Below are positions 24,107-32,536 of a DNA stretch of 64,000 nucleotides, one piece after another. Origin of the DNA: Pseudomonas fluorescens (GTDB lineage Bacteria; Pseudomonadota; Gammaproteobacteria; Pseudomonadales; Pseudomonadaceae); the NCBI RefSeq assembly GCF_902497895.1, contig NZ_CABVHQ010000027.1, positions 19,479-83,478 of the forward strand. The letters are read 5' to 3'. The translations under genes were made by a program, and so were the position numbers. The notes beneath the pieces were generated by a model. That model had not been told where the DNA came from. It searched no databases and saw only the letters and a program-made list of their open reading frames with translations. The stretch's first letter is position 1; every line of letters begins with the position of its first letter.

Positions 24107-26941
24107 TTGGACAAGATCCTGATTCGTGGGGCCCGAACCCACAACCTGAAGAATATCGACCTGACCCTGCCACGGGACAAACTGATCGTCATCACCGGCT
24201 TGTCCGGATCCGGCAAGTCGTCCCTGGCTTTTGACACGCTGTACGCCGAAGGTCAGCGACGTTACGTCGAATCGCTGTCGGCCTACGCCCGGCAGTTCCT
24301 GTCGATGATGGAAAAGCCTGACGTCGATACCATCGAAGGTCTGTCACCGGCGATCTCCATCGAACAAAAGTCGACCTCGCACAACCCGCGTTCGACCGTC
24401 GGCACCATCACCGAAATCTACGACTACCTGCGCCTGCTGTACGCTCGCGTCGGCATGCCACGCTGCCCGGACCACGATATCCCACTGGAGGCGCAAACCG
24501 TCAGCCAGATGGTCGATCTGGTGATGGCGCAGCCCGAAGGCAGCAAGCTGATGCTGCTGGCACCGGTCATTCGCGAGCGCAAAGGCGAGCACCTTTCGGT
24601 GTTCGAAGAGCTGCGCGCCCAGGGCTTCGTGCGGGCCCGGGTGAATGGCAAGCTCTGCGAGCTGGATGAGCTGCCGAAGCTGGATAAACAGAAGAAGCAT
24701 TCGATCGATGTGGTGGTCGACCGCTTCAAGGTTCGCCCCGACTTGCAGCAACGTCTGGCCGAGTCCTTCGAAACCGCCTTGAAACTCGCCGACGGCATTG
24801 CCCTGGTGGCGCCGATGGACGATGAGCCCGGCGAAGAAATCATTTTTTCCGCGCGCTTTGCCTGCCCGATCTGCGGCCACGCCATCAGCGAGCTGGAACC
24901 CAAGCTGTTCTCCTTCAACAACCCGGCCGGCGCCTGCCCGACTTGCGACGGTCTGGGGGTGAAGCAGTTCTTTGATATCAAGCGTTTGGTCAATGGCGAA
25001 CTGACCCTGGCCGAGGGCGCGATTCGCGGCTGGGACCGGCGCAATGTTTATTACTTCCAGATGCTCGGGTCGCTGGCCTCCCATTACAAGTTCAGCCTGG
25101 AGGAGCCATTCAACGAGCTACCGGCTGATCAGCAGAAGTTCATTCTGCATGGCAGCGGTTCACAGAATGTCGACTTCAAATACCTGAACGACCGTGGGGA
25201 CATCGTCAAACGCTCGCACCCGTTCGAAGGCATCGTGCCGAACCTTGAGCGGCGCTACCGGGAAACCGAGTCGGCCTCCGTGCGCGAAGAACTGGCCAAG
25301 TTCCTCGCTACCCAGGCGTGCCCGGATTGTCGTGGCACCCGCCTGCGGCGCGAAGCGCGGCATGTGTGGGTCGGCGAGAAGACCCTGCCGGCGGTCACCA
25401 GCTTGCCGATTGGCGATGCGTGCGAGTACTTTGGCGGCCTGAAACTGACCGGTCGACGTGGCGAAATCGCCGACAAGATCCTCAAGGAAATCCGCGAGCG
25501 CTTGCAGTTCCTGGTCAACGTCGGGCTGGACTACCTGTCCCTGGATCGCAGTGCCGACACCTTGTCCGGCGGCGAAGCCCAGCGTATCCGTCTGGCCAGC
25601 CAGATCGGCGCCGGCCTGGTCGGGGTGCTGTACATCCTCGACGAGCCGTCGATCGGCTTGCATCAGCGCGATAACGATCGACTGCTCGGTACGCTGAAAC
25701 ACCTGCGCGATATCGGCAACACAGTGATTGTGGTCGAGCACGACGAAGATGCGATTCGTCTGGCCGACTATGTAGTGGATATCGGCCCGGGGGCCGGCAT
25801 ACACGGCGGGCATATCGTCGCTGAAGGTACGCCGGCCGAAGTCATGGCCCACCCTGATTCACTGACCGGCAAATACCTGTCCGGCCGGGTGAAGATCGCC
25901 GTGCCGGCCAAACGTACGCCGCGCAACAAGAAGCTCTCGCTGTCGCTCAAGGGTGCCCGTGGCAACAACCTGCGCGATGTCGACCTGGATATTCCGATCG
26001 GCCTGCTGACCTGCGTCACCGGCGTGTCCGGCTCGGGCAAGTCGACCTTGATCAACAACACGCTGTTTCCGCTCAGCGCCACGGCACTGAACGGCGCGAC
26101 TACCCTTGAGGCCTCGGCCCACGACAGCATCAATGGCCTGCAGCACCTGGACAAGGTGGTGGATATCGACCAAAGCCCGATCGGTCGCACCCCGCGCTCC
26201 AACCCGGCGACTTACACCGGGTTGTTCACCCCGATTCGCGAGTTGTTCGCCGGCGTACCGGAGTCGCGTTCCCGTGGTTACGGCCCGGGGCGCTTCTCGT
26301 TCAACGTCAAGGGTGGGCGCTGCGAGGCCTGCCAGGGCGATGGCCTGATCAAAGTGGAAATGCACTTCCTGCCGGACATCTATGTGCCCTGCGACGTCTG
26401 CAAGAGCAAGCGCTACAACCGCGAAACCCTGGAGATCAAGTACAAGGGCAAGAACATCCACGAAACCCTCGAGATGACCATCGAGGAAGCACGGGTGTTC
26501 TTCGATGCGGTTCCGGCCCTGGCACGCAAGCTGCAGACCTTGATGGATGTAGGCCTGTCGTACATCAAGCTGGGGCAATCGGCGACCACCCTGTCCGGTG
26601 GCGAGGCGCAGCGGGTCAAGCTGTCCCGCGAACTGTCCAAGCGCGATACCGGCAAGACCCTGTATATCCTCGACGAGCCAACCACCGGTCTGCACTTCGC
26701 CGATATCCAGCAACTGCTGGACGTGCTGCATCGCCTGCGTGACCACGGCAACACTGTGGTGGTGATCGAACACAACCTGGACGTGATCAAGACCGCCGAC
26801 TGGCTGGTGGACCTGGGTCCTGAAGGGGGCTCCAAGGGCGGGCAGATCATTGCTGTCGGCACACCGGAAGAAGTGGCGGAAATGGAACAGTCGTACACCG
26901 GCTTCTACTTGAAGCCGCTGCTGGAACGCGACAGGGCCTGA
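24107..26941 (+). CDS. uvrA: UvrABC excinuclease subunit A
   Basis: A 944-residue damage-recognition ATPase of nucleotide excision repair. Two ABC modules are visible, with Walker A motifs GLSGSGKSSLAF (near residue 31) and GVSGSGKSTLINNTLF (near residue 640), and signature motifs LSGGEAQRIRLA and LSGGEAQRVKLS. Zinc-finger cysteines occur in CPICGHA...CPTCDG, CPDCRGTR and CEACQGDG...CDVCKSKRY. I chose the TTG at 24107 as start because family members begin LDKILIRGARTHNLKNIDL there, with GCGAGG upstream; the longer ATG-started frame is not family-like. No LexA-type CTG-N10-CAG site is obvious in the intergenic region. Confidence 0.97.
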   Translation: MDKILIRGARTHNLKNIDLTLPRDKLIVITGLSGSGKSSLAFDTLYAEGQRRYVESLSAYARQFLSMMEKPDVDTIEGLSPAISIEQKSTSHNPRSTVGTITEIYDYLRLLYARVGMPRCPDHDIPLEAQTVSQMVDLVMAQPEGSKLMLLAPVIRERKGEHLSVFEELRAQGFVRARVNGKLCELDELPKLDKQKKHSIDVVVDRFKVRPDLQQRLAESFETALKLADGIALVAPMDDEPGEEIIFSARFACPICGHAISELEPKLFSFNNPAGACPTCDGLGVKQFFDIKRLVNGELTLAEGAIRGWDRRNVYYFQMLGSLASHYKFSLEEPFNELPADQQKFILHGSGSQNVDFKYLNDRGDIVKRSHPFEGIVPNLERRYRETESASVREELAKFLATQACPDCRGTRLRREARHVWVGEKTLPAVTSLPIGDACEYFGGLKLTGRRGEIADKILKEIRERLQFLVNVGLDYLSLDRSADTLSGGEAQRIRLASQIGAGLVGVLYILDEPSIGLHQRDNDRLLGTLKHLRDIGNTVIVVEHDEDAIRLADYVVDIGPGAGIHGGHIVAEGTPAEVMAHPDSLTGKYLSGRVKIAVPAKRTPRNKKLSLSLKGARGNNLRDVDLDIPIGLLTCVTGVSGSGKSTLINNTLFPLSATALNGATTLEASAHDSINGLQHLDKVVDIDQSPIGRTPRSNPATYTGLFTPIRELFAGVPESRSRGYGPGRFSFNVKGGRCEACQGDGLIKVEMHFLPDIYVPCDVCKSKRYNRETLEIKYKGKNIHETLEMTIEEARVFFDAVPALARKLQTLMDVGLSYIKLGQSATTLSGGEAQRVKLSRELSKRDTGKTLYILDEPTTGLHFADIQQLLDVLHRLRDHGNTVVVIEHNLDVIKTADWLVDLGPEGGSKGGQIIAVGTPEEVAEMEQSYTGFYLKPLLERDRA

Positions 26942-26950
26942 GCCCCATGA

Positions 26951-26987
26951 AAAAGCCCCTGTCACTGATGAAGTGACAGGGGCTTTT
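26951..26987. terminator. Strong bidirectional terminator after uvrA
   Basis: Perfect 16-base stem AAAAGCCCCTGTCACT/AGTGACAGGGGCTTTT with a five-base loop and T-run beyond. It ends uvrA transcription. Confidence 0.92.
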
Positions 26988-27008
26988 TTATTGCGGCGTC
27001 CGCTAAAA

Positions 27009-27075
27009 GATCGCAGCCTGTGGCAGCTCCTACAGGGGAACGCGGCCCGGCGTAGGAGCTGCCGCAGGCTGCGAT
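27009..27075. repeat. REPIN-like pair (GTAGGAGCTGCCGCAGGCTGCGA type)
   Basis: The arm GATCGCAGCCTGTGGCAGCT at 27009 is repeated inversely at 27052-27075 (GTAGGAGCTGCCGCAGGCTG). The short spacing makes a compact REPIN between the convergent uvrA and ferritin genes. Confidence 0.88.
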
Positions 27076-27101
27076 TCTTGGCGATCTTGACCGCACCGAT
27101 A

Positions 27102-27566
27102 TCAGAACTGCGACTGCAGGTAGTTCTCCAGACCCACCAGCTTGATCAGACCCAGCTGTTTCTCCAGCCAATAGGTGTGATCTTCTTCGGTGTCGGCCAA
27201 CTGGATACGCAGGATCTCGCGACTGACATAGTCCTTGTGCAGTTCGCAGAGCTCGATGCCCTTGCACAGCGCGGCACGCACCTTGTATTCCAGGCGCAGA
27301 TCGCTGGCGAGCATCTCAGGCACCGTCGTGCCGACGTCCAGATCCTCCGGACGCATGCGCGGTGTGCCTTCGAGCATCAGGATCCGGCGCATCAGGGCGT
27401 CAGCGTGCTGGGTCTCTTCTTCCATCTCGTGGTTGATGCGCTCGTAGAGCTCGGTAAAGCCCCAGTCCTCATACATCCGCGAATGGATGAAATATTGATC
27501 ACGCGCCGCCAGTTCGCCCGTCAGCAACGTGTTGAGATAATCGATTACATCCGGGTGCCCTTGCAT
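27102..27566 (-). CDS. ftnA: Bacterial ferritin (FtnA-type; often labelled bacterioferritin BfrA)
   Basis: A 154-residue four-helix iron-storage protein that forms 24-mer shells. Ferroxidase ligands fit Glu18, Glu51, His54, Glu93, Glu127 (or 128) and His130. The residue at position 52, where true bacterioferritins carry the haem-ligand methionine, is Thr (ETQHAD instead of EMKHAD). The P. aeruginosa orthologue at the same place between uvrA and katA was likewise shown to be a haem-free ferritin and renamed FtnA, so the usual BfrA label is probably misleading. It lies beside katA; in P. aeruginosa this ferritin is reported to supply iron for KatA. Confidence 0.92.
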   Translation of the reverse strand: MQGHPDVIDYLNTLLTGELAARDQYFIHSRMYEDWGFTELYERINHEMEEETQHADALMRRILMLEGTPRMRPEDLDVGTTVPEMLASDLRLEYKVRAALCKGIELCELHKDYVSREILRIQLADTEEDHTYWLEKQLGLIKLVGLENYLQSQF

Positions 27567-27682
27567 TGCCTGAATCTCCCTGCTTGAAAGTCTATAGTTT
27601 GAACCAAGCTGACTTGCAGGTCACTCGTCCATCGCAACAAAAGCGAAGATATTCTTAGAAAAGCAGGTTAAATAACGCAAAA

Positions 27683-27702
27683 ACCGCCCAAATGAGGGCG
27701 GT
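27683..27702 (-). terminator. Terminator after katA
   Basis: Stem ACCGCCC/GGGCGGT with a six-base loop, followed on the minus strand by TTTTT. It separates katA from the downstream ferritin gene, which must then have its own promoter in 27567-27680. Confidence 0.7.
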
Positions 27703-27720
27703 TCTACTTCTCGTTTAGAC

Positions 27721-29169
27721 TTAGCCAAGCGCTACGCCCAAGGCCTTTGCGACTCGTTCTCCATAAGCGGCATCTGCCCTGAAGAAATGTTGCAGCTGAC
27801 GCTGAATCACATCGGCCGAAACCCCAGCCATGGCACCTGCAATGTTATTGATCAGCAGGGTTTTCTGCTCCTCGTTCATCAAACGGAACAAGGCGCCGGC
27901 GTGGCTGTAGTAGTCGGTGTCTTCGCGATGATCGTAACGATCTGCCGCACCGCCAAGGGCCAGCGCAGGTTCGGCGTATTGCGAAGCCTGCTTCGGTGCG
28001 TCGGCGTAACTGTTGGGCTCGTAGTTCGGAGTTCCGCCGCCGTTGCCGCCAAAGGCCATGGAGCCATCACGCTGGTAAGTATTGACCAGGTTGCGTGGGG
28101 CATTCACCGGCAGCTGCTGGTGATTGGTGCCGACACGATAGCGGTGTGCATCCGCGTAAGCGAACACCCGCCCCTGAAGCATGCGATCCGGCGATAGTCC
28201 GACACCTGGCACCATGTTGCTTGGCCCAAACGCCGCCTGCTCGACTTCCGCGAAGTAGTTCTGCGGATTGCGGTTCAGTTCCAGCTCACCGACTTCAATC
28301 AGCGGGAATTCCTTCTGCGACCAGGTCTTGGTCACGTCGAACGGGTTCTCGTAGTGCGCCCCGGCCTGGGCCTCGGTCATGATCTGAATGCACACGCGCC
28401 ATTTCGGGAAATCACCGCGCTCGATGGCACCGAACAGGTCGCGCTGGGCGTAGTCAGGGTCAGTGCCGGCCAGGCGTGCCGCTTCTGCCGGAGCCAGGTT
28501 CTTGATGCCTTGCCTGGTTTTGTAGTGCCATTTCACCCAATGCCGCTCGCCATTGGCGTTGATCAGGCTGTAGGTGTGACTGCCGAAGCCGTGCATATGA
28601 CGGTAGCCGTCCGGGATCCCGCGATCCGAGAACAGGATAGTGACCTGGTGCAGTGCCTCAGGTGAATGCGACCAGAAGTCCCACATCATTTGCGCGCTCT
28701 TCAGATTGCTCTGCGGCAAGCGCTTTTGGGTGTGGATAAAGTCAGGGAATTTCAGCGGGTCCCGGATAAAGAACACTGGGGTGTTGTTGCCAACGATGTC
28801 CCAGTTGCCTTCTTCGGTATAGAACTTCAGCGCGAAACCCCGTGGGTCGCGCTCGGTATCCGCCGAGCCGCGCTCACCGCCTACGGTAGAGAAGCGCAGG
28901 AAGGTCGGGGTTTGCTTGCCAACAGACTCGAACAGCTTGGCGCTGGTGTACTGGGTGATATCACGGGTCACCGTGAACGTACCGTAAGCGCCCGAACCTT
29001 TGGCATGGACTCGCCGCTCCGGGATGTTTTCGCGGTTGAAGTGGGCAAGTTTCTCGAGCAGATGGAAATCGTCGAGCAGCAGCGGGCCACGGGGGCCGGC
29101 GGAACGGGAATTCTGGTTATCGGCGACTGGAGCGCCACTGGCTGTCGTTAGCGTTTTACTCTGGCTCAT
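27721..29169 (-). CDS. katA: Catalase KatA
   Basis: A 482-residue monofunctional haem catalase (small-subunit clade) that breaks H2O2 into water and oxygen. The distal histidine is His55 in RRVHAKGSGAYGTF, the distal asparagine lies in GNNTPVFFIRDP, and the haem-ligand tyrosine lies in RVFAYADAHRYRVG. The ATG at 29169 has GAGGAA nine bases upstream; the frame also extends to a TTG two codons earlier. Length equals the major catalase of P. aeruginosa, and the order katA-ftnA-uvrA is the same there. It probably answers peroxide stress through OxyR; a half-site-like sequence lies upstream. Confidence 0.96.
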   Translation of the reverse strand: MSQSKTLTTASGAPVADNQNSRSAGPRGPLLLDDFHLLEKLAHFNRENIPERRVHAKGSGAYGTFTVTRDITQYTSAKLFESVGKQTPTFLRFSTVGGERGSADTERDPRGFALKFYTEEGNWDIVGNNTPVFFIRDPLKFPDFIHTQKRLPQSNLKSAQMMWDFWSHSPEALHQVTILFSDRGIPDGYRHMHGFGSHTYSLINANGERHWVKWHYKTRQGIKNLAPAEAARLAGTDPDYAQRDLFGAIERGDFPKWRVCIQIMTEAQAGAHYENPFDVTKTWSQKEFPLIEVGELELNRNPQNYFAEVEQAAFGPSNMVPGVGLSPDRMLQGRVFAYADAHRYRVGTNHQQLPVNAPRNLVNTYQRDGSMAFGGNGGGTPNYEPNSYADAPKQASQYAEPALALGGAADRYDHREDTDYYSHAGALFRLMNEEQKTLLINNIAGAMAGVSADVIQRQLQHFFRADAAYGERVAKALGVALG

Positions 29170-29272
29170 GCTCAAACTTCCTCTGTCAGTCTTTCAACGG
29201 CCGGCTAATCGGCTGGGAGGGAGTATTGACCATCAACATGTCACCATCAAATTCATTAAATTGCGGGCATCG

Positions 29273-29287
29273 ATAGAATATAACTAA
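29273..29287. promoter_or_regulatory. Possible OxyR half-site upstream of katA
   Basis: ATAGAATATAACTAA agrees with the OxyR element ATAG-N-T-NNN-A-N-CTAT except at the central T and the last base. A second element at the expected spacing is not apparent on either side, so the match is only partial. Confidence 0.25.
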
Positions 29288-29354
29288 TGACGCCAATGAA
29301 CAGACAGCAGTCGAGAGACTGAGAAAGAAGAAGGTTTGCTTATCGAGCAGGCAC

Positions 29355-29383
29355 AAAAAACCGGGCACTAGGCCCGGTTTTTT
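29355..29383. terminator. Terminator at the end of the alpha operon (after rplQ)
   Basis: AAAAAACCGGGC/GCCCGGTTTTTT with a five-base loop, a strong bidirectional structure 13 bases beyond the rplQ stop codon. It isolates the ribosomal cluster from katA. Confidence 0.9.
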
Positions 29384-29395
29384 GTATTTGACGTC

Positions 29396-29782
29396 TTACT
29401 CAGCGGATACAGCTTCACCGCCGACAGGACGATCAATCAACTCGACGTACGCCATAGGCGCGTTGTCGCCAGTGCGGAAACCGCACTTGAGGATGCGCAG
29501 GTAGCCACCCTCACGGGTAGCGTAACGCTTGCCCAGGTCGTTGAAGAGCTTACCAACGATGGCTTTCGAACGAGTACGGTCGAAAACCAGGCGACGGTTA
29601 GCCAGGCTGTCTGTCTTGGCCAAAGTGATCAGCGGCTCAGCAACGCGACGCAGTTCTTTGGCTTTCGGCAGTGTAGTTTTGATCAGCTCGTGCTCGAACA
29701 GCGACACCGCCATGTTTTGAAACATGGCCTTGCGGTGCGAGCTGGTACGGCTCAGGTGACGACCACTTTTACGATGACGCAT
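29396..29782 (-). CDS. rplQ: 50S ribosomal protein L17
   Basis: A 128-residue L17, located near the peptide exit of the large subunit. It starts MRHRKSGRHLSRTSSHRKAM, which is the family signature. It is the last gene of the alpha operon, directly after rpoA and followed by a strong terminator. Confidence 0.98.
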   Translation of the reverse strand: MRHRKSGRHLSRTSSHRKAMFQNMAVSLFEHELIKTTLPKAKELRRVAEPLITLAKTDSLANRRLVFDRTRSKAIVGKLFNDLGKRYATREGGYLRILKCGFRTGDNAPMAYVELIDRPVGGEAVSAE

Positions 29783-29823
29783 GGTTCATTCCTTACCAAA
29801 CTCACGTTCGGTGATTACGACGA

Positions 29824-30825
29824 TCAGGCAGTCGCCTTGTCGTCCTTCTTAAGACTTGCAGGCGGCCAGTTGTCGAGGCGCATGCCGAGGGACAGACCGC
29901 GGGAGGCCAGAACGTCCTTGATTTCAGTCAAGGATTTCTTGCCCAGGTTCGGAGTCTTCAACAGTTCTACTTCGGTACGCTGAATCAGGTCGCCGATGTA
30001 GTAAATGTTTTCCGCCTTAAGGCAGTTAGCCGAACGTACAGTCAGTTCCAGATCGTCAACCGGGCGAAGCAGGATCGGATCGATCTCGTCTTCTTGCTCG
30101 ATTACCACTGGCTCACTGTCACCCTTGAGGTCGACGAACGCAGCCAACTGCTGTTGCAGGATGGTTGCAGCACGACGGATAGCCTCTTCAGGATCCAGGG
30201 TACCGTTGGTTTCCAGATCAATAACCAGCTTGTCCAGGTTAGTACGCTGTTCGACACGGGCGTTTTCCACCACGTATGCGATACGGCGAACCGGGCTGAA
30301 CGAAGAGTCAAGCTGCAAGCGACCGATGCTGCGGCTTTCGTCTTCATCGCTCTGACGCGAGTCGGCCGGTTCATAACCACGACCACGAGCTACGGTGAGC
30401 TTCATGTTCAGGGCGCCGTTAGACGCCAGGTTAGCGATTACGTGATCGGGATTAACGATCTCGACATCATGATCCAGCTGAATATCGGCAGCGGTAACCA
30501 CCCCCGAACCCTTCTTCGACAAGGTCAGCGTAACTTCGTCACGGCCGTGCAGCTTGATAGCCAGACCTTTAAGGTTCAACAGGATTTCAATTACGTCTTC
30601 CTGTACACCTTCGATGGCGCTGTACTCGTGGAGCACACCGTCAATCTCGGCCTCGACTACTGCACAGCCGGGCATTGAGGACAACAGGATGCGGCGCAGC
30701 GCGTTGCCCAGGGTGTGGCCAAAACCACGCTCGAGAGGCTCGAGAGTGATCTTGGCGCGGGTTGGACTGACAACCTGCACATCAATGTGACGGGGTGTCA
30801 GGAACTCATTTACCGAAATCTGCAT
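29824..30825 (-). CDS. rpoA: RNA polymerase alpha subunit
   Basis: A 333-residue alpha subunit. The N-terminal domain (1-235) dimerises and nucleates polymerase assembly (LEPLERGFGHTLGNALRRILLSSMPG). The C-terminal domain (about 250-333) contacts UP elements and activators and carries LEKxxNLGKKSLTEIKD-type sequence (TPNLGKKSLTEIKDVLASRGLSLG). It lies between rpsD and rplQ in the alpha operon, as in E. coli. Confidence 0.98.
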   Translation of the reverse strand: MQISVNEFLTPRHIDVQVVSPTRAKITLEPLERGFGHTLGNALRRILLSSMPGCAVVEAEIDGVLHEYSAIEGVQEDVIEILLNLKGLAIKLHGRDEVTLTLSKKGSGVVTAADIQLDHDVEIVNPDHVIANLASNGALNMKLTVARGRGYEPADSRQSDEDESRSIGRLQLDSSFSPVRRIAYVVENARVEQRTNLDKLVIDLETNGTLDPEEAIRRAATILQQQLAAFVDLKGDSEPVVIEQEDEIDPILLRPVDDLELTVRSANCLKAENIYYIGDLIQRTEVELLKTPNLGKKSLTEIKDVLASRGLSLGMRLDNWPPASLKKDDKATA

Positions 30826-30847
30826 GGATGCACCTATTTTCTAGCCC

Positions 30848-31468
30848 TTACTTGGAGTAGAGCTCGACAATCAGGCTTTCGTTGATGTCGGCGGACAGAT
30901 CACTGCGAGCAGGAACGTTCTTGAAAACGCCCGACTTCTTCTCAGTGTCTACTTCTACCCATTCTACGCGGCCACGTTGGGCACACAGATCGAGAGCTTG
31001 GACAATGCGAAGCTGGTTCTTTGCTTTCTCGCGAATCGCGACCACGTCACCAGCACGAACCTGGTACGACGGGACGTTTACGGTCTGACCGTTAACGCTG
31101 ACGGATTTGTGCGATACCAGCTGACGGGATTCGGCACGAGTCGAACCAAAGCCCATACGGTATACAACGTTGTCCAGACGGCATTCGAGCAGCTGCAACA
31201 GGTTTTCGCCGGTTGCGCCTTTCTTGCCAGCAGCTTCTTTGTAGTAGCCGCTGAATTGACGCTCGAGAACGCCATAGATACGACGGACTTTCTGCTTTTC
31301 ACGCAGTTGGGTGCCGTAATCGGACTGACGACCGCGGCGTTGGCCGTGGATACCAGGTGCTGCTTCAATGTTGCACTTCGATTCGATCGCGCGCACGCCG
31401 CTCTTCAGAAAGAGATCGGTGCCTTCGCGACGAGCGAGTTTGCATTTTGGACCAATGTAACGAGCCAT
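30848..31468 (-). CDS. rpsD: 30S ribosomal protein S4
   Basis: A 206-residue S4, a primary 16S rRNA binder. It starts MARYIGPKCKLARREGTDLF and includes an S4 RNA-binding domain (about 96-155, LDNVVYRMGF...). In E. coli S4 represses the alpha operon by binding a pseudoknot upstream of rpsM; the same control may act here, but the site was not modelled. Confidence 0.98.
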   Translation of the reverse strand: MARYIGPKCKLARREGTDLFLKSGVRAIESKCNIEAAPGIHGQRRGRQSDYGTQLREKQKVRRIYGVLERQFSGYYKEAAGKKGATGENLLQLLECRLDNVVYRMGFGSTRAESRQLVSHKSVSVNGQTVNVPSYQVRAGDVVAIREKAKNQLRIVQALDLCAQRGRVEWVEVDTEKKSGVFKNVPARSDLSADINESLIVELYSK

Positions 31469-31485
31469 TCTTTACAATCTCCTGA

Positions 31486-31875
31486 TTACACGCGGCGCTT
31501 CTTCGGCGGACGGCACCCGTTGTGCGGGATTGGCGTCACGTCGGTGATGCTGGCGATCTTATAGCCACAGCCGTTCAATGCACGGACAGCAGACTCACGA
31601 CCTGGACCTGGACCTTTGACGTTGACGTCGAGGTTTTTCAGGCCATATTCCAGCGCAGCTTGACCAGCACGTTCAGCAGCTACTTGAGCAGCGAACGGGG
31701 TGGACTTGCGAGAACCGCGGAAACCCGAACCACCGGAGGTAGCCCAAGAAAGCGCATTACCTTGACGGTCGGTGATGGTCACGATTGTGTTGTTAAAAGA
31801 CGCGTGGATGTGGGCGATGCCATCAACCACTGTCTTTTTGACTTTTTTACGAGGACGAGCAGCAGGTTTTGCCAT
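31486..31875 (-). CDS. rpsK: 30S ribosomal protein S11
   Basis: A 129-residue S11 of the small-subunit platform. It has HIHASFNNTIVTITDRQGNA and the C-terminal DVTPIPHNGCRPPKKRRV. It lies 30 bases after rpsM and 17 bases before rpsD. Confidence 0.98.
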   Translation of the reverse strand: MAKPAARPRKKVKKTVVDGIAHIHASFNNTIVTITDRQGNALSWATSGGSGFRGSRKSTPFAAQVAAERAGQAALEYGLKNLDVNVKGPGPGRESAVRALNGCGYKIASITDVTPIPHNGCRPPKKRRV

Positions 31876-31905
31876 GATTAATTTCCTGTCGATTCGCTGG
31901 GGCGA

Positions 31906-32262
31906 TTACTTGCGGATCGGCTTACGCGGACCTTTACGGGTACGCGCGTTAGTCTTGGTACGCTGACCGCGTACTGGAAGACCACGACGATGACGCAGAC
32001 CGCGATAGCAACCGAGGTCCATCAAACGCTTGATTTTCATGTTGATTTCGCGACGCAGGTCACCTTCAGTGGTGAACTTCGCCACTTCGCCACGCAGCTG
32101 TTCAATCTGCTCGTCGCTCAGATCCTTGATCTTTGCGGCTGGGTTTACCCCAGTCACTGCACAAATTTTCTGTGCAGTAGTGCGACCAACACCATAGATG
32201 TAGGTCAGCGAGATAACAGTGTGCTTGTTATCTGGAATGTTAACGCCTGCAATACGGGCCAT
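31906..32262 (-). CDS. rpsM: 30S ribosomal protein S13
   Basis: A 118-residue S13 of the subunit head. It begins MARIAGVNIPDNKHTVISLT and ends in the basic tail GQRTKTNARTRKGPRKPIRK. It is the first gene of the alpha operon here, with its own promoter 60-90 bases upstream. Confidence 0.98.
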   Translation of the reverse strand: MARIAGVNIPDNKHTVISLTYIYGVGRTTAQKICAVTGVNPAAKIKDLSDEQIEQLRGEVAKFTTEGDLRREINMKIKRLMDLGCYRGLRHRRGLPVRGQRTKTNARTRKGPRKPIRK

Positions 32263-32321
32263 TCAGTGGGACTCCAATTGACAGCTACCTACGCCCCGGA
32301 AGCCAAGAAATAGGGCGCGAG

Positions 32322-32350
32322 ATAATATCGCTGTAATAACAAATAATCAA
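32322..32350 (-). promoter_or_regulatory. Sigma70 promoter of the alpha operon
   Basis: On the minus strand TTGATT and TATTAT are spaced by exactly 17 bases, 60 bases upstream of rpsM. It lies just beyond a hairpin that follows rpmJ, so the alpha operon can be expressed independently of spc. Confidence 0.75.
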
Positions 32351-32374
32351 CCCAGCAGCGCACTAGCTGCTGGG
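32350..32374. terminator. Hairpin between rpmJ and rpsM
   Basis: Perfect stem CCCAGCAGC/GCTGCTGGG with a six-base loop. The following minus-strand sequence is AT-rich but not a clean T-run, so termination may be partial and read-through from spc into alpha is possible. Confidence 0.6.
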
Positions 32375-32391
32375 CTTCAAGCGGATCACAC

Positions 32392-32508
32392 TCAGCCTTG
32401 GCGCTGTTTGTGACGCGGTTCCGCGCTGCAAATTACTCGAACAACACCTTCGCGGCGAATAATTTTGCAGTTACGGCACAGCTTTTTCACCGATGCACGA
32501 ACTTTCAT
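32392..32508 (-). CDS. rpmJ: 50S ribosomal protein L36 (zinc-binding form)
   Basis: A 38-residue L36 starting [20 protein letters not shown] and ending RHKQRQG. The zinc-ribbon ligands Cys11, Cys14, Cys27 and His33 are all present, so this is the zinc-dependent (C+) form. It lies 28 bases after secY, the last gene of the spc operon. Confidence 0.97.
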
Positions 32509-32536
32509 CACCAACTCCTCGAACCTTATGGGTGCT

